Shown: positions 8,631-17,649, numbered from the stretch's first letter. The stretch is 64,000 nucleotides of DNA from Gloeocapsopsis dulcis (GCF_032163395.1 NZ_CP119970.1:124001-188000), one strand, 5' to 3'. Notes: generated by a model not told the origin, from the sequence alone. Numbers and translations are program-made.

Positions 8631-9460
8631 GGTTTTGTCGCAAGAATTTTTAATGATGAATGATCGGCATCATTCATATTGTTTTATGCAGCAATTTCAA
8701 AGATTGATTCAATAAATCTTGCTTGAGATACACTGTCCCCTCGATCGACTCCGTTCACTTGTCCTTTTCTGATCATGTTCATCGCTTCAATTCCGCTCAG
8801 GGTTCTCCTCGCACTATTGAACGACTTGAACCCCATCATCGGTCTCACGCTCCGCTTAATGTTCCGATGATCCTGCTCAACGACATTATTCAAATATTTG
8901 CTCTGCCTCAATTGGGTCTCCTTGTCAATCATTTCATCACCTCTCAACGTCTCGACCGCGACGGGATAAGCCGCATTTTTATCAACGGTAATGACCCGTG
9001 GAACCTGGGTGTGCTGACCCTTCAAAACCTTGCGAAAGAATCGTGCCGCTGCCTTGCCATCCCGCTTTGCACTCAACATAAAGTCGAGGGTATTGCCTTC
9101 CGAATCGACAGCACGATATAGATACTTCCACACGTCCTTGACCTTGATATACGTTTCGTCCACCCTCCAAGAATCGTTTGTCGGTTTTAGATGCCGTCGA
9201 ATATGTTTGTCTAGTTCTGGTGCATATTTCAACACCCATCGGTTAATCGTCGAGTGATCCACCTCTACCCCTCGTTCCTGCATCATCTCCTCTAAATCTC
9301 GGTAGCTGAGAGAGTAACGGCAATACCAGCGAACATTGAGCAGGATGATTTCGGGCAAAAAGTGCCGCCACTTAAACAGAGTCTGAGTAGACATCAGAGG
9401 CGCAGAAGGCAAGGTTTGGACTTATTTACCTTACCACCCACTAGTTTTTGTAACACAACC
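8631..9460 (-). mobile_element. IS6-family insertion sequence, intact copy
   Basis: 830 bp. Its ends are related: GGTTTTGTCGCAAGAATT at the left and, read inward from the right, GGTTGTGTTACAAAAACTAG. No matching 8-bp target duplication is visible in the flanks, which suggests rearrangement after insertion. On the left it abuts a short frame beginning ATG at 8610 (MSAPAPT), possibly the start of a gene it cut. A nearly identical but inverted copy lies at 27008-27835, and remnants of the same element at 41176-41290 and 44670-44918. Confidence 0.85.
8684..9394 (-). CDS. IS6-family transposase
   Basis: 236 residues from the ATG at 9394 (the frame extends upstream to a TTG). It has a helix-turn-helix (YRDLEEMMQERGVEVDHSTINRW), then the DDE catalytic core with Asp in WRVDETYIKV, Asp in VITVDKNAAYP and Glu in VVEQDHRNIKR, and the ending SFNSARRTLSGIEAMNMIRKGQ typical of IS6/IS26/IS240 transposases. 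Such enzymes move by replicative cointegrate formation, which explains neighbouring deletions and the lack of target duplications. No frameshift or stop is visible in this copy. Confidence 0.95.
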   Translation of the reverse strand: MSTQTLFKWRHFLPEIILLNVRWYCRYSLSYRDLEEMMQERGVEVDHSTINRWVLKYAPELDKHIRRHLKPTNDSWRVDETYIKVKDVWKYLYRAVDSEGNTLDFMLSAKRDGKAAARFFRKVLKGQHTQVPRVITVDKNAAYPVAVETLRGDEMIDKETQLRQSKYLNNVVEQDHRNIKRSVRPMMGFKSFNSARRTLSGIEAMNMIRKGQVNGVDRGDSVSQARFIESIFEIAA

Positions 9461-9642
9461 TGAAGATTCACCTTGAGCATATTCAGTATCGCTCCTTTAA
9501 GCAGATGGGCTTACCGATTGGAAGTGGCATGGTGGAGAGTGCCTGCAAGTGGTTAATTCAGCAACGGTTTAAGGGTGTAGGGATGCGGTGGAGTGAAGAT
9601 GGCTTTAATCATCTGCTGCACCTCCGCCTTGCCTGGTTGACA
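9461..9642 (+). pseudogene. C-terminal fragment of an ISKra4-like transposase
   Basis: The fragment encodes RSFKQMGLPIGSGMVESACKWLIQQ and GMRWSEDGFNHLLHLRLAW, the C-terminal signature of ISKra4-type transposases (catalytic Glu in GSGMVESACKW). It begins exactly at the IS6 right end and stops where a hairpin-rich non-coding segment begins, so both ends were lost. Confidence 0.75.
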
Positions 9643-10167
9643 CTCCCCTGGCTGAAGCCGAGGGGATTCTTCATTCAACGAGTCCACTTGCTTAAAGCTC
9701 CTTGCGTTACTTTAAGTAGAGGTGGTTCTCTCAGTCACGCTTTAACTTCCCCCATGCCCTGAGGTAGTTGCAAAGCGTGCAAATTTTGTTTGAGTTAATT
9801 GCTAGTCGTCTAGTTCCTGTGAATCTTTTACCTACTTTCAGGCTGTCTGGCAATTAAGCCAAACTACTAGAACAACAAAGTAGAACTTATGATTCAATTG
9901 TCAAGGTCAGCCAGTGCGTTGCGCGGGTTCCCCGCGTTGAAGCAACTGGCGGTGCAGTGTTACCTTTTAGGTACTAGGTTTTTTAAGTGGTTGATTACCT
10001 GTCCACTGTCTAAAATAATACAACTAGCTATCTTATTGAGTCAAGCCTTTTTATAGCAGACTTTAGTCTGCTGTTAGCTTTCATCCCTGCTATAAATAGA
10101 CAGGGTTTTCAGCATATTTCTTATAAACCAGCGGTTTGATTCTCTGTTTTCAGATCAGCCGCTCGTA
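9643..10167. other. non-coding IS-end debris with hairpins
   Basis: No gene. A near-perfect hairpin (CCCCTGGCTGAAGCCGAGGGG-like, split at 9648-9668) and the following 100 bases look like the terminal region of an IS200/IS605-type element. A second perfect hairpin, AGCAGACT/AGTCTGCT, lies near 10055. No tnpA or tnpB frame remains. Confidence 0.45.
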
Positions 10168-10505
10168 CTATCTTTGTACTCCCCCAAGGATTAAATACGC
10201 CCCTTGTTTAAGATGGTCGCCCTCGCTCCATAACAGTGTAATCAGGTTGATGCCTTGTACCACCCGTCCATGCTTACCGGACCAGTGTCGAGTCACTAAT
10301 TCCATCTTCTCGGCATACAGCTTGTCAAGCGTTGAGTCATCGACCACCAAAATTCCCTGGCTCAACCTCACTTGCGGCTGCGCTTCTTGCCACAGTTGAC
10401 TTGTGGACGGCTCCATCCGATGCAACAATCGGGTAATCGCGTCATGAGCAGCAGCATTGTCCGACTTCGGTTGCACTCGTTCGGCTTCCACGCACCTACC
10501 CATTT
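10168..10505 (-). pseudogene. N-terminal fragment of an IS4/IS701-type DDE transposase
   Basis: It encodes SDNAAAHDAITRLLHRM and GILVVDDSTLDKLYAEKMELVTRHW, then SGKHGRVVQGINLITLLW. This is the first catalytic Asp region of a common cyanobacterial IS4/IS701-like transposase. The frame runs into unrelated sequence after residue ~110, so the catalytic core is lost. Its 5' end lies where the glycoside hydrolase gene breaks off, so this element is the likely cause of that truncation. Confidence 0.7.
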
Positions 10506-10508
10506 TTC

Positions 10509-10967
10509 TCAACTGCGTAACTCCTGGCCATACTCAAACCAAGGAATGAGGCGTAAGTGTTGGCGGCGTGTCTGATGAACCAACCCCAAGAGCGAGTCTT
10601 GAAAAGGTAGCAGTAGCAGCAAGGTGAGTGGATCGCGCATCTTACCTCCCGCTTGGAAAGCAATTGTACTGGGATGAAGCGTATAACCCCGATTCCACAC
10701 TGCTAGATAAATTGTATTAAGGCGATGCTCAGCAATATGTGCTACTGCTTCATCCATACGGGTTGTGTAGTACATTAGCGCTGCGCCAAGATTAGTCATC
10801 CACACGCCGCGTAGCTCTTGCGTATTGAGTTGACCTGACGAAACGACTGGTGCTTGCCAAAGCGATAATATCAGCCAAAATAAAGCGCAGATGACGAACG
10901 TTCGTTGCAAGCACTGAGGAATTTGCCGCCGATGCTTTCTAATTAGTTGGAAATTTGAGCGTGTCAT
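10509..10967 (-). pseudogene. GHL10-type glycoside hydrolase, truncated after ~150 residues
   Basis: The N-terminus has a signal anchor (ICALFWLILSLWQAPVVSS) followed by the start of a GHL10/YngK-like barrel: ELRGVWMTNLGAALMYYTTR, LNTIYLAVWNRGYTLHPS and LRLIPWFEYG. Full proteins of this family have 400 or more residues and act on cell-wall or extracellular polysaccharide. Here the frame breaks just after WFEYG at the transposase fragment, so no functional barrel can form. The ATG at 10967 is preferred; an upstream GTG is possible. Confidence 0.75.
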
Positions 10968-11163
10968 TGTTTCAAATGATCTGTTAATCACTCGCGTTGT
11001 GCTAAAAAAGTGTAATGCTCAATTTTTACTTGATATGTAGGGCAATTGCTTTCTCTCACACCGTGATTTATTCAATTTTACAGTAGTAAATATTACAATA
11101 TCTACAAATTAATTTTAAGTAGTATCCCGTAGTTTAAACGATTGCACTCGTTTTCAGATCTTT

Positions 11164-11195
11164 CCTTAACGCTACCTTGACAAGCAGTTAACACT
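11164..11195 (+). promoter_or_regulatory. Pho-box-like array upstream of phoD
   Basis: TTAAC at 11166, TTGAC at 11177 and TTAAC at 11188 repeat with an exact 11-base period, the layout of PhoB/SphR Pho boxes (8-base half-sites with 3-base spacers). The array ends about 70 bases before the phoD start codon. SphR control under phosphate limitation is inferred. Confidence 0.55.
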
Positions 11196-11263
11196 TAATT
11201 GCTATTTTTCTTTTAGCAGAATAGGAGAGTATTTACTCCTTTAAATTACTTGTGAGGGGTGAG

Positions 11264-12856
11264 ATGGAACGCTACGATTTCGAGCGTTTGCTGGCGAGTA
11301 AGGTTAAGCGCAGAAGCCTGCTCGTTGGTGCAGGAGCCTTAACTGGTTTAGCAATTGCTAGTCAATGGTCGAGTCATGTTGTTGCGCGACCGCGATTATC
11401 TGACTATCCGTTTCAACTAGGTGTAGCTTCCGGCGACCCGTTGCCTGACGGTGTTGTCCTCTGGACGCGATTAGCTCCTCAACCGCTATCTGGTGGTGGA
11501 ATGCCGCAGCGTAATGTATCCGTGCGGTGGGAAATTGCGACGGATGAAAATATGCGACACGTTGTCAAAGTCGGCACAGCGATCGCTACCCCCCAACTGG
11601 CGCGCTCGGTTCATGTCGATGTTCGCGGCTTGCAACCGGCACGGGAGTATTTTTATCAATTCAAAGTTGGCAACGAGTACAGCCCAATTGGTCGTACCAA
11701 AACCGCACCAGCGCGTGGCGATCGCGTCAATTACCTTAACTTTGCCTTCTGCACGTGCCAAAAGTGGGAGGACGGTTACTACTCGGCTTATCGTCGCATG
11801 GCGGAGGAGGAGTTAGATTTAGTATTCCATCTTGGTGACTATATATACGAATACGGTATTAGCCCTACAGGTGGCGCGCGTAATGTCGTTTTACCCGCAG
11901 CGTATCAGCAGGAGACAACGACGCTCGAACAATACCGCCTCCGCTATGCTTTGTATAAAACTGACCCAGACCTGCAAAAGGCTCATGCTTTGTTTCCTTT
12001 CGTTGTTACCTGGGACGACCACGAGGTAGATAACGATTATACCGATGCCATTTCGCAAGACAATGACCCTGTAAAACAGTTCCTGCAACGGCGGGCTGCT
12101 GCGTATCGCGCCTACTACGAACACCAACCGCTGCGGCGCTTCTCACTGCCCAATGGACCGAACATGCGCCTCTACCGCCGACTTGGCTTTGGTGACTTAG
12201 TTAAATTTAGCGTTCTTGATACACGCCAGTATCGCAGCAACCAACCGTGCGGTGACGGCGAAACACCGCGTTGTGAAGCTGCCCTCGACCTTTCAAAAAC
12301 GATGACGGGTCAGCAGCAAGAGCGCTGGCTACTCAAAGGATTGGAGCGTTCTCAAACCCGTTGGAATGTAATTGCCCAACAGGTACTCATGGCAGAGTTG
12401 GATCATAAAATTGGAGCGGGTAAAATTTTCTGGAACGATTCTTGGGACGGCTATCCACTAGCACGCCAGCGGATTCTCGATCGCGTTGCCAGTCGCAAGG
12501 TATCGAATCCGGTTGTAATTACGGGAGACTGGCATTCGACGTTTGTCAACGATATCAAGCTCAACTTCAATAACCCTAAATCTCCAACGATAGCGGCAGA
12601 GTTTGTCGCGCCTTCGCTGACGAGTAACGGCGATGCCCAAGTTTACGGTCCCTATTATGGTCCTAAAATTCCCGAAAACCCGCACATTAAATTTTTTGAT
12701 GGCGATCGCCGTGGCTACTTTCGAGTCAACTTAAACCACAAACGCTGGCAAACTGACTTGCGCATTGTCACGACAGTAAGTCGCCCAGATGCACCAGTGT
12801 ATACTTTCGCTTCCTTCGTTGTTGAGAATGGTCGCCCTGGCGTTCAACGTGGATGA
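11264..12856 (+). CDS. phoD: PhoD-type alkaline phosphatase/phosphodiesterase
   Basis: 530 residues from the ATG at 11264, chosen because GAGGGGTGAG sits just upstream; a GTG at 11252 is in frame. A twin-arginine signal (KVKRRSLLVGAGALTGLAIA) points to folded export by Tat to the periplasm. The N-terminal Ig-like PhoD_N domain (FQLGVASGDPLPDGVVLWTRLAP) and the metallophosphatase core follow: FAFCTCQKWEDGYYSAYRRM, LVFHLGDYIYEYG, TWDDHEVDNDY and GDWHSTFVND. These supply ligands for the Ca/Fe centre of PhoD. The enzyme releases phosphate from mono- and diesters, and the Pho-box-like array suggests phosphate-starvation control. It has no obvious operon partner. Confidence 0.95.
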   Translation: MERYDFERLLASKVKRRSLLVGAGALTGLAIASQWSSHVVARPRLSDYPFQLGVASGDPLPDGVVLWTRLAPQPLSGGGMPQRNVSVRWEIATDENMRHVVKVGTAIATPQLARSVHVDVRGLQPAREYFYQFKVGNEYSPIGRTKTAPARGDRVNYLNFAFCTCQKWEDGYYSAYRRMAEEELDLVFHLGDYIYEYGISPTGGARNVVLPAAYQQETTTLEQYRLRYALYKTDPDLQKAHALFPFVVTWDDHEVDNDYTDAISQDNDPVKQFLQRRAAAYRAYYEHQPLRRFSLPNGPNMRLYRRLGFGDLVKFSVLDTRQYRSNQPCGDGETPRCEAALDLSKTMTGQQQERWLLKGLERSQTRWNVIAQQVLMAELDHKIGAGKIFWNDSWDGYPLARQRILDRVASRKVSNPVVITGDWHSTFVNDIKLNFNNPKSPTIAAEFVAPSLTSNGDAQVYGPYYGPKIPENPHIKFFDGDRRGYFRVNLNHKRWQTDLRIVTTVSRPDAPVYTFASFVVENGRPGVQRG

Positions 12857-12902
12857 GGCAATATTCAGGGTTGTAAATGACATATGAAGTACAGCTTTAC
12901 CC

Positions 12903-13367
12903 TTAGCGCTCGTAAATCCCAACTAACCGCGCTTGCTCGATGACACAATCGGAGATTGCCTCAAGAAGCTGTTCGCGGTGCAACCCTGGTTTGAGGTCAA
13001 GTTCCTTGTCTAAGGCGTACAACCAAAAGTAGTAGTGGTGGAGTCCGTGCCCGCTCGGTGGGGCAGGTCCAGTATATCCTAGTTTATCTGCACTGTTCGT
13101 ACCTTCCATGAATTTGCTACCACCTGCTTCAGCTAGCTGATTTGCGGTTGGCGGAATGCCGTAAACTGTCCAGTGAGTAAACCCATAAGGTAGTGGTGCA
13201 TCGGGGTCGTGGCAAATTAGTGCCAGTTGTTGGGTTCCTGATGGCAATCCGCTCCACTCTAACGGAGGTGAAATATTTTCGCCATCGCTGGTGTAGCGTT
13301 TGGGAATCCTCTCAAGGGTAGTAAATGCAGGGCTAACAATCCGCAGATCCTTGATGTTTAATCCCAT
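12903..13367 (-). CDS. YbhB/YbcL family PEBP-like protein
   Basis: 154 residues from the ATG at 13367, which follows a good AAAGGAG site; the frame remains open further upstream. Family marks: FTTLERIPKRYTSDGENISPPLEWSG, the ligand-site motif CHDPDAP, GFTHWTVYGIPP and GYTGPAPPSGHGLHHYYFWLYALD. Members bind phospholipid-like or nucleotide ligands and their bacterial role is not settled. It is cytoplasmic (no signal peptide), convergent with phoD, and seems monocistronic. Confidence 0.9.
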   Translation of the reverse strand: MGLNIKDLRIVSPAFTTLERIPKRYTSDGENISPPLEWSGLPSGTQQLALICHDPDAPLPYGFTHWTVYGIPPTANQLAEAGGSKFMEGTNSADKLGYTGPAPPSGHGLHHYYFWLYALDKELDLKPGLHREQLLEAISDCVIEQARLVGIYER

Positions 13368-13547
13368 AAGCAATCTCCTTTCGAGCTTACAGACGAACTT
13401 AGCGATCGCACTAGCGACACCAAGTACGTCCAATGCCAATAGTGATGTTATTCGCTATGTCAAGCATCGACCAATAGTGATGAGTCTCATTTGTTAGTTC
13501 TAATTGTGAATGACATTGAATACTTCATGCTAATTCACTTTCTTTTT

Positions 13548-13579
13548 AAGTTTACTAAGTTGTGCAACTTGGTAAACTT
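13548..13579. promoter_or_regulatory. 32-bp inverted repeat, likely operator of the Xre/RES module
   Basis: Arms AAGTTTACTAAGTTG and CAACTTGGTAAACTT are complementary with one mismatch around a TG centre. The repeat ends 35 bases before the antitoxin start, in promoter position, as expected for autoregulation by an Xre-type antitoxin. Confidence 0.7.
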
Positions 13580-13614
13580 TGCTAGCATAGAAAGTAACGA
13601 CCTGCGCAAGTGTA

Positions 13615-14310
13615 ATGAACAAGAAAGCCTTATTACAACAGTTACAGGCAGCAACCGCAGAAGAACAGAAATTAGTTGAACGAGTTCTTGCTTCCTCAGC
13701 GGCGCTCAAGCCAGCGCTAATCGAAGCTTTGTCTGAGATAAATAAATCGACAGCGCGGAGTCGGTTTTTGCAATATGTTCTGGAAACAGCGCTTGCTGTT
13801 AGTCGAGATGCTAAGGTTGCTAATGCCGATTGGGACGAGCATCAAAAAGGATTTGAAACGATGGTCGAAGTATTTACGCGCCCAGAAGCACTCAAAGCAC
13901 TTGCTCCTACTGACCCCTTAGCTGCTGCTCGGTTTAAGGGAGTGCAAGTTAAACGTGAATTGTTGTATGGAGACGGGCAACCACTAAAGAGCGAAGAAGT
14001 GGCACAGTTACTGCACGTCACACGGCAGGCAGTAGACAAGCGACGGTCAAAAGGACAATTATTAGGATTGTCGCTAGGCAGGCGGGGCTACTTGTACCCA
14101 GCTTGGCAATTTCAAGCAGGGCAAGTACTACCAGGTTTGGAACGAGTGCTGGCTTCCCTCAAAGATTACGACCCTTGGACTCAGTTGATGTTTTTGAAAA
14201 CTGGTGATGTGCGTTTGGATGGCGCTACCCCACTGGAGCGCTTGCAAGCAGGAGAGGTTGATGCAGTAGTCTGGGCAGCAGAATGTTATGGCATCCAAGG
14301 AGCCGCTTGA
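13615..14310 (+). CDS. Xre/ParS-like antitoxin of a RES toxin
   Basis: 231 residues. The N-terminal half (helical, to about residue 110) is a cyanobacterial extension. A helix-turn-helix follows (KSEEVAQLLHVTRQAVDKRRSKGQLLGL), then the toxin-binding Xre/MbcA/ParS C-terminal segment (GLERVLASLKDYDPWTQLMFLKTGDVRLDGATPLERLQAGEVDAVVWAAECYG). Antitoxins of this class neutralise RES-domain NAD-degrading toxins and repress their own promoter. The stop overlaps the toxin start by 23 bases, and the 32-bp inverted repeat upstream is the likely operator. Confidence 0.88.
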   Translation: MNKKALLQQLQAATAEEQKLVERVLASSAALKPALIEALSEINKSTARSRFLQYVLETALAVSRDAKVANADWDEHQKGFETMVEVFTRPEALKALAPTDPLAAARFKGVQVKRELLYGDGQPLKSEEVAQLLHVTRQAVDKRRSKGQLLGLSLGRRGYLYPAWQFQAGQVLPGLERVLASLKDYDPWTQLMFLKTGDVRLDGATPLERLQAGEVDAVVWAAECYGIQGAA

Positions 14311-14902
14311 GGAGCCGTTAGCTCCGCATCCAGAACCGCTACCTAATTTTGGCAGCCGCTTACTACCTGTGGTTGAAAGCAATGATCCTTGGTATCGCTT
14401 GAATCCAGTACGCTATGAAAGTGCATTGTACTTCGACCGCAGCGGGAAAGGTCGGTTTGACGCACCAGAGCAGGGGTCCAGCATTCTTTATGTAGGAGCA
14501 GATGAGTACGCTGCTTTTATCGAATGCTTCGGTCGCGCGCACGGAGCGCGAGGCGTGGCAGAATTAGCACTCAAAGAGCGGAATTTGGTACGCATTAGGT
14601 CGGCGCGTCCCTTGATTTTAGCTGACTTGACAGGTAGTGGATTAGTTAAGCTAGGAGCCGATTCGAGAATTGCTTCTGGTCCGTATTTGATGGCGCGAAA
14701 GTGGGCGCAGGCAATTTGGGAGCACAAGAGCGCCGTAGATGGAGTGAGATACCATTCGCGTCACGATGATACGCGCATCTGTTGCGGACTTTTTGACCGA
14801 ACGAGGTCGCTTTTGCGCGAGGAGAATTTAGGCAATTTGGTCGAGCAACATCCCGTACTACTTGCTCAGATATTGGCACATTACGATTATGGCTTGCTGT
14901 GA
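14288..14902 (+). CDS. RES-domain toxin (NAD+ phosphorylase family)
   Basis: 204 residues. RES features: Arg in WYRLNPVRYESALYFDRSG, the ILYVGADEYAAFIECFGR helix with the conserved Glu, and YHSRHD/CCGLFDR carrying the Ser region. RES toxins (MbcT, ParT, Xre-RES) deplete or transfer NAD. The first ~25 residues (PLEEPLAPHPEPLPNFG) are proline-rich and encoded in the overlap with the antitoxin, so the true start could be a few codons later. Module order antitoxin-toxin is the usual one. Confidence 0.88.
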   Translation: MASKEPLEEPLAPHPEPLPNFGSRLLPVVESNDPWYRLNPVRYESALYFDRSGKGRFDAPEQGSSILYVGADEYAAFIECFGRAHGARGVAELALKERNLVRIRSARPLILADLTGSGLVKLGADSRIASGPYLMARKWAQAIWEHKSAVDGVRYHSRHDDTRICCGLFDRTRSLLREENLGNLVEQHPVLLAQILAHYDYGLL

Positions 14903-14924
14903 ACGACAGAATAATCAGAAATCG

Positions 14925-15914
14925 CTACCGTTTCCTCTTACCACCAGGAATCTTTAAAGTCTGTACCGCGCGGCGCAGCGTTTCTTCGCCTCGACGGTCG
15001 TACTTCGCCGTCGTTGTTGGACTGGTATGACCCGCTAACTTTTGTACGGTAACAACATCCACCCCTGCATCTAATAAGTCAGAACAAAACGTCCTTCTCA
15101 AGTCGTGCGGAGAAAATGACTCCAATCGGGCTATCTCTGCGCGATGCCGCAGCATTCGCCAGATTGCATCGGGGTGCATTCGTCCGACGTGCAAGTGACC
15201 TCCGCGACGAATTCGGCAAAAGCACGGTCCTAGTTTGTCACCGCGTACAGTTAGCCATTTTTCAACAAAGGAGAGTGCGTCACTTAGCAGATAAACCTTG
15301 CGATTCTTTCCTCGCTTGCCCTTACGAACCAAAAGTTCTCCCTTATCTAGATTCAAGTCGCTTAAATCTAGATTAACTAATTCCGACCGCCGCAAACCCG
15401 TAGCGAGTAAAACGGCAACGATCGCTGCATCCCTGATATTGATAGGACTTGAAGAAGAACACGTCTCCAACAGCGCCGCAATTTCTGCGTTTGCTAGCGA
15501 ACGTCCCCTCAACTCTGAGTCACCTGGAATATTCGCAAAATCCACCGCTTTATTATAATCTTCTGCCGCCATCAAATCGAGTCGATATGCTTCTAAAAGA
15601 ACTCGGCGCAAAGCCGAAAGCATCTTGTTCGCAGTCACAGGCGCGAGGAGATTGATTAACGCAACTCGCACCGCCGCCGTATGGTGGTAGCGCAACTTTG
15701 ACCAATCTATTGTATAGGCATCGCATTCTCCTGAAGTAAGCAGCGCCGCAATTTTATTAAGCGAGTAACGGATAGTGCGCTGACTGCCTGAACTCAACCC
15801 AGATATATACACTGCCGCCGGATGCCGCGTTAAGGGTAAGGGAGAAGCGAGCTTAAGGTCTTCTGGTTTTAGAGAGTCGAGGCGCAACGGCATAATAACT
15901 CGTCCAAGAAACAT
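14925..15914 (-). CDS. tyrosine recombinase/integrase (XerC/D-like)
   Basis: 329 residues. An N-terminal SAM-like core-binding domain (about 30-130) is followed by the catalytic domain with Arg in LLATGLRRSELV, His-x-x-Arg in SPHDLRRTF, His in LAGHTSPTTTAKY and the nucleophilic Tyr at about 305 (KYDRRG). The catalytic set looks complete. Such recombinases resolve plasmid dimers or integrate elements. It is convergent with the RES toxin gene and stands alone, and I could not identify an att or dif site. An alternative start is the internal ATG 21 bases downstream. Confidence 0.9.
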   Translation of the reverse strand: MFLGRVIMPLRLDSLKPEDLKLASPLPLTRHPAAVYISGLSSGSQRTIRYSLNKIAALLTSGECDAYTIDWSKLRYHHTAAVRVALINLLAPVTANKMLSALRRVLLEAYRLDLMAAEDYNKAVDFANIPGDSELRGRSLANAEIAALLETCSSSSPINIRDAAIVAVLLATGLRRSELVNLDLSDLNLDKGELLVRKGKRGKNRKVYLLSDALSFVEKWLTVRGDKLGPCFCRIRRGGHLHVGRMHPDAIWRMLRHRAEIARLESFSPHDLRRTFCSDLLDAGVDVVTVQKLAGHTSPTTTAKYDRRGEETLRRAVQTLKIPGGKRKR

Positions 15915-16687
15915 TTCTCACGAGTTATTTTTGCACGTATTTGCATTTGAGCGCGAGGAAAAACAATCGCGCGACCGCCTACTGTTTATGCGTAAGCCAC
16001 TCTTTTTTGGCTTGGCACAACAACGACCCTGTTACATCTCCTCAAATCTTGAGCCGTGCTGCAATTAGTGGTTTTTGACTCTTTTACTTACTGGAATCGA
16101 CTTTATTTACATAGTACTGAAGTCAAAATCTGCCACGTCCAAGGAAACTACCTTGTGTCGTTACAATCCTACACCCCGCCTTACACAATCAATGATGCAT
16201 TTCCATACCCTGTGAGAGTGACATTACTAAGACAAACATCAAGGCAGCAACTTCGCTTTCAGTAAGAGGTTGTTATAATGAGTAATTTGCGAGAAAATTA
16301 CAACGGGTGATCGCACATTACCCATCTATCAACTTGTTGACTGGTCTACTGATAATCTTCATTAGCATATCGTCTGTTCTGGGTGGCGATATAGCAAAGA
16401 GTAACACAAGTAACAACAAGCGTACAAAAGGCTATTTCTAAGTTGGAAGATTCACCACTTGAACAGCAATTTAGAACTCATTGATGCACGATGATTAATT
16501 TTTTCTCACAGAATTGTTTTAGCCTACCATATTTTTGCAACACAACCAGTTTGAGCAACTATCAATACAAATTGTCACAGCTAACTGACATATGATTAAG
16601 AAAACGTACTTTTGTAACTAGAACTGGCTTGTTTAGGTCTCCAGTTCTAGGGATACATAACACGCGTTACCTTTAAGCTAAACGGTT
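15915..16687. other. long intergenic region before the nitrile hydratase cluster
   Basis: No gene recognised in 770 bases. An orphan IS6-type terminal sequence (TTTTTGCAACACAACC, about 16532-16547) shows that an insertion sequence once ended here. The promoter of the nitrile hydratase operon must lie in the last 150 bases, which contain the inverted repeat listed separately. Confidence 0.5.
16618..16650. promoter_or_regulatory. inverted repeat upstream of the nitrile hydratase operon
   Basis: Perfect 10-base arms CTAGAACTGG and CCAGTTCTAG separated by 13 bases, ending 37 bases before the first start codon. It could be a regulator site or an RNA hairpin in the leader. No T-run follows, so a plain terminator is less likely. 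Confidence 0.5.
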
Positions 16688-17296
16688 ATGAGTTCCCATC
16701 ACCAAGCCGAATCTGACATTGCCCTTCGCGTTAAAGCAATCGAATTGCTATTAGTTGAAAAAGGAATTATTGATCCAGCTACCCTCGATACTATTATTGA
16801 TGCGTATGAACATAAAATTGGTCCCCACAATGGAGCACGCATTGTCGCGAGAGCTTGGATTGACCCAGAGTTTAAGCACCGTTTATTGGCAGATGGCACC
16901 AGCGCGATCGCCGAGATGAAGTTGACAGGGTTTTCTAGCGAGCATATGGTTGTGGTAGAAAATACACCGAACATTCATAATTTAATAGTTTGTACTCTTT
17001 GTTCCTGCTACCCATGGGCGATTTTGGGGTTGCCTCCTACCTGGTATAAGTCGTTTGCCTACCGTTCTCGTGCAGTTATCGATCCGCGTGGCGTGCTGCA
17101 GGAATTTGGCTTGGAGATTCCAGAGCAGGTTGAAGTCCGAGTTTGGGATAGCAATGCAGACTTGCGCTATCTTGTCCTACCAGAGCGTCCACCAGGAACA
17201 GAAAAAATGACAGAAGACAAATTAGCTGGTTTGGTCACGCGCAATGCTATGATTGGCACGGCGAAAGTTCAATCTCCAGCTGCTCCAATTGACTGA
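16688..17296 (+). CDS. nitrile hydratase alpha / thiocyanate hydrolase gamma subunit (Co-type)
   Basis: 202 residues. The metal-binding claw is C102-T-L-C105-S-C107 followed by YPW; Thr between the first two Cys marks the low-spin cobalt type (Fe enzymes have Ser). Flanking family segments are clear: [13 protein letters not shown] before it, and [16 protein letters not shown] with [37 protein letters not shown] split over the C-terminal half. The two later claw cysteines are normally oxidised to sulfinic and sulfenic acids. The enzyme hydrates a nitrile to an amide, or thiocyanate to carbonyl sulfide and ammonia. First gene of a four-gene run. Confidence 0.95.
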   Translation: MSSHHQAESDIALRVKAIELLLVEKGIIDPATLDTIIDAYEHKIGPHNGARIVARAWIDPEFKHRLLADGTSAIAEMKLTGFSSEHMVVVENTPNIHNLIVCTLCSCYPWAILGLPPTWYKSFAYRSRAVIDPRGVLQEFGLEIPEQVEVRVWDSNADLRYLVLPERPPGTEKMTEDKLAGLVTRNAMIGTAKVQSPAAPID

Positions 17297-17320
17297 ACAT
17301 GTTACGCAGGAGTTTGCACG

Positions 17321-17629
17321 ATGAATGGTCCGCATGACATAGGTGGGATGCATAATATGGAACCCATTCCCATCGAAGAAAATGAGCCAGTATTTCACTC
17401 AGAATGGGAAGCTAAGGTGTTTGCAATGAGTTTTGCCACATTTGGCAACTATTTCCCAGTAGATGAAACCCGTCATGCATCGGAACGAATGCCACCAGGG
17501 CAATATCTCAGCTCCAGCTATTATGAACGGTGGCTGTATGCCTTAGAGCTATTGATTACTGAGCACAATTTTGTGACTAAAGCAGAGATTGAAGAACGCA
17601 TAAACCAATTGGCTCAATCCAAAACTTGA
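17321..17629 (+). CDS. nitrile hydratase beta N-terminal half / thiocyanate hydrolase beta-like subunit
   Basis: 102 residues matching only the N-terminal domain of nitrile hydratase beta: MNGPHDIGGMHNMEPIPIE (the family's NG-HD-GGM motif), EWEAKVFAMSFATFG and SYYERWLYALELLITEHNFVTKAEIEERI. In classical nitrile hydratases this is fused to the SH3-like C-terminal domain. Here that domain is a separate gene, the arrangement of thiocyanate hydrolase (beta plus alpha) and of toyocamycin nitrile hydratase. It starts 24 bases after the alpha gene. Confidence 0.9.
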   Translation: MNGPHDIGGMHNMEPIPIEENEPVFHSEWEAKVFAMSFATFGNYFPVDETRHASERMPPGQYLSSSYYERWLYALELLITEHNFVTKAEIEERINQLAQSKT

Positions 17630-17649
17630 CAAATAATATCAATACTACT

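Noticed and set aside
16056-16265. 69-residue open frame in the intergenic region before the nitrile hydratase genes
   Set aside because: No family resemblance, no ribosome-binding site and composition like the surrounding non-coding DNA.
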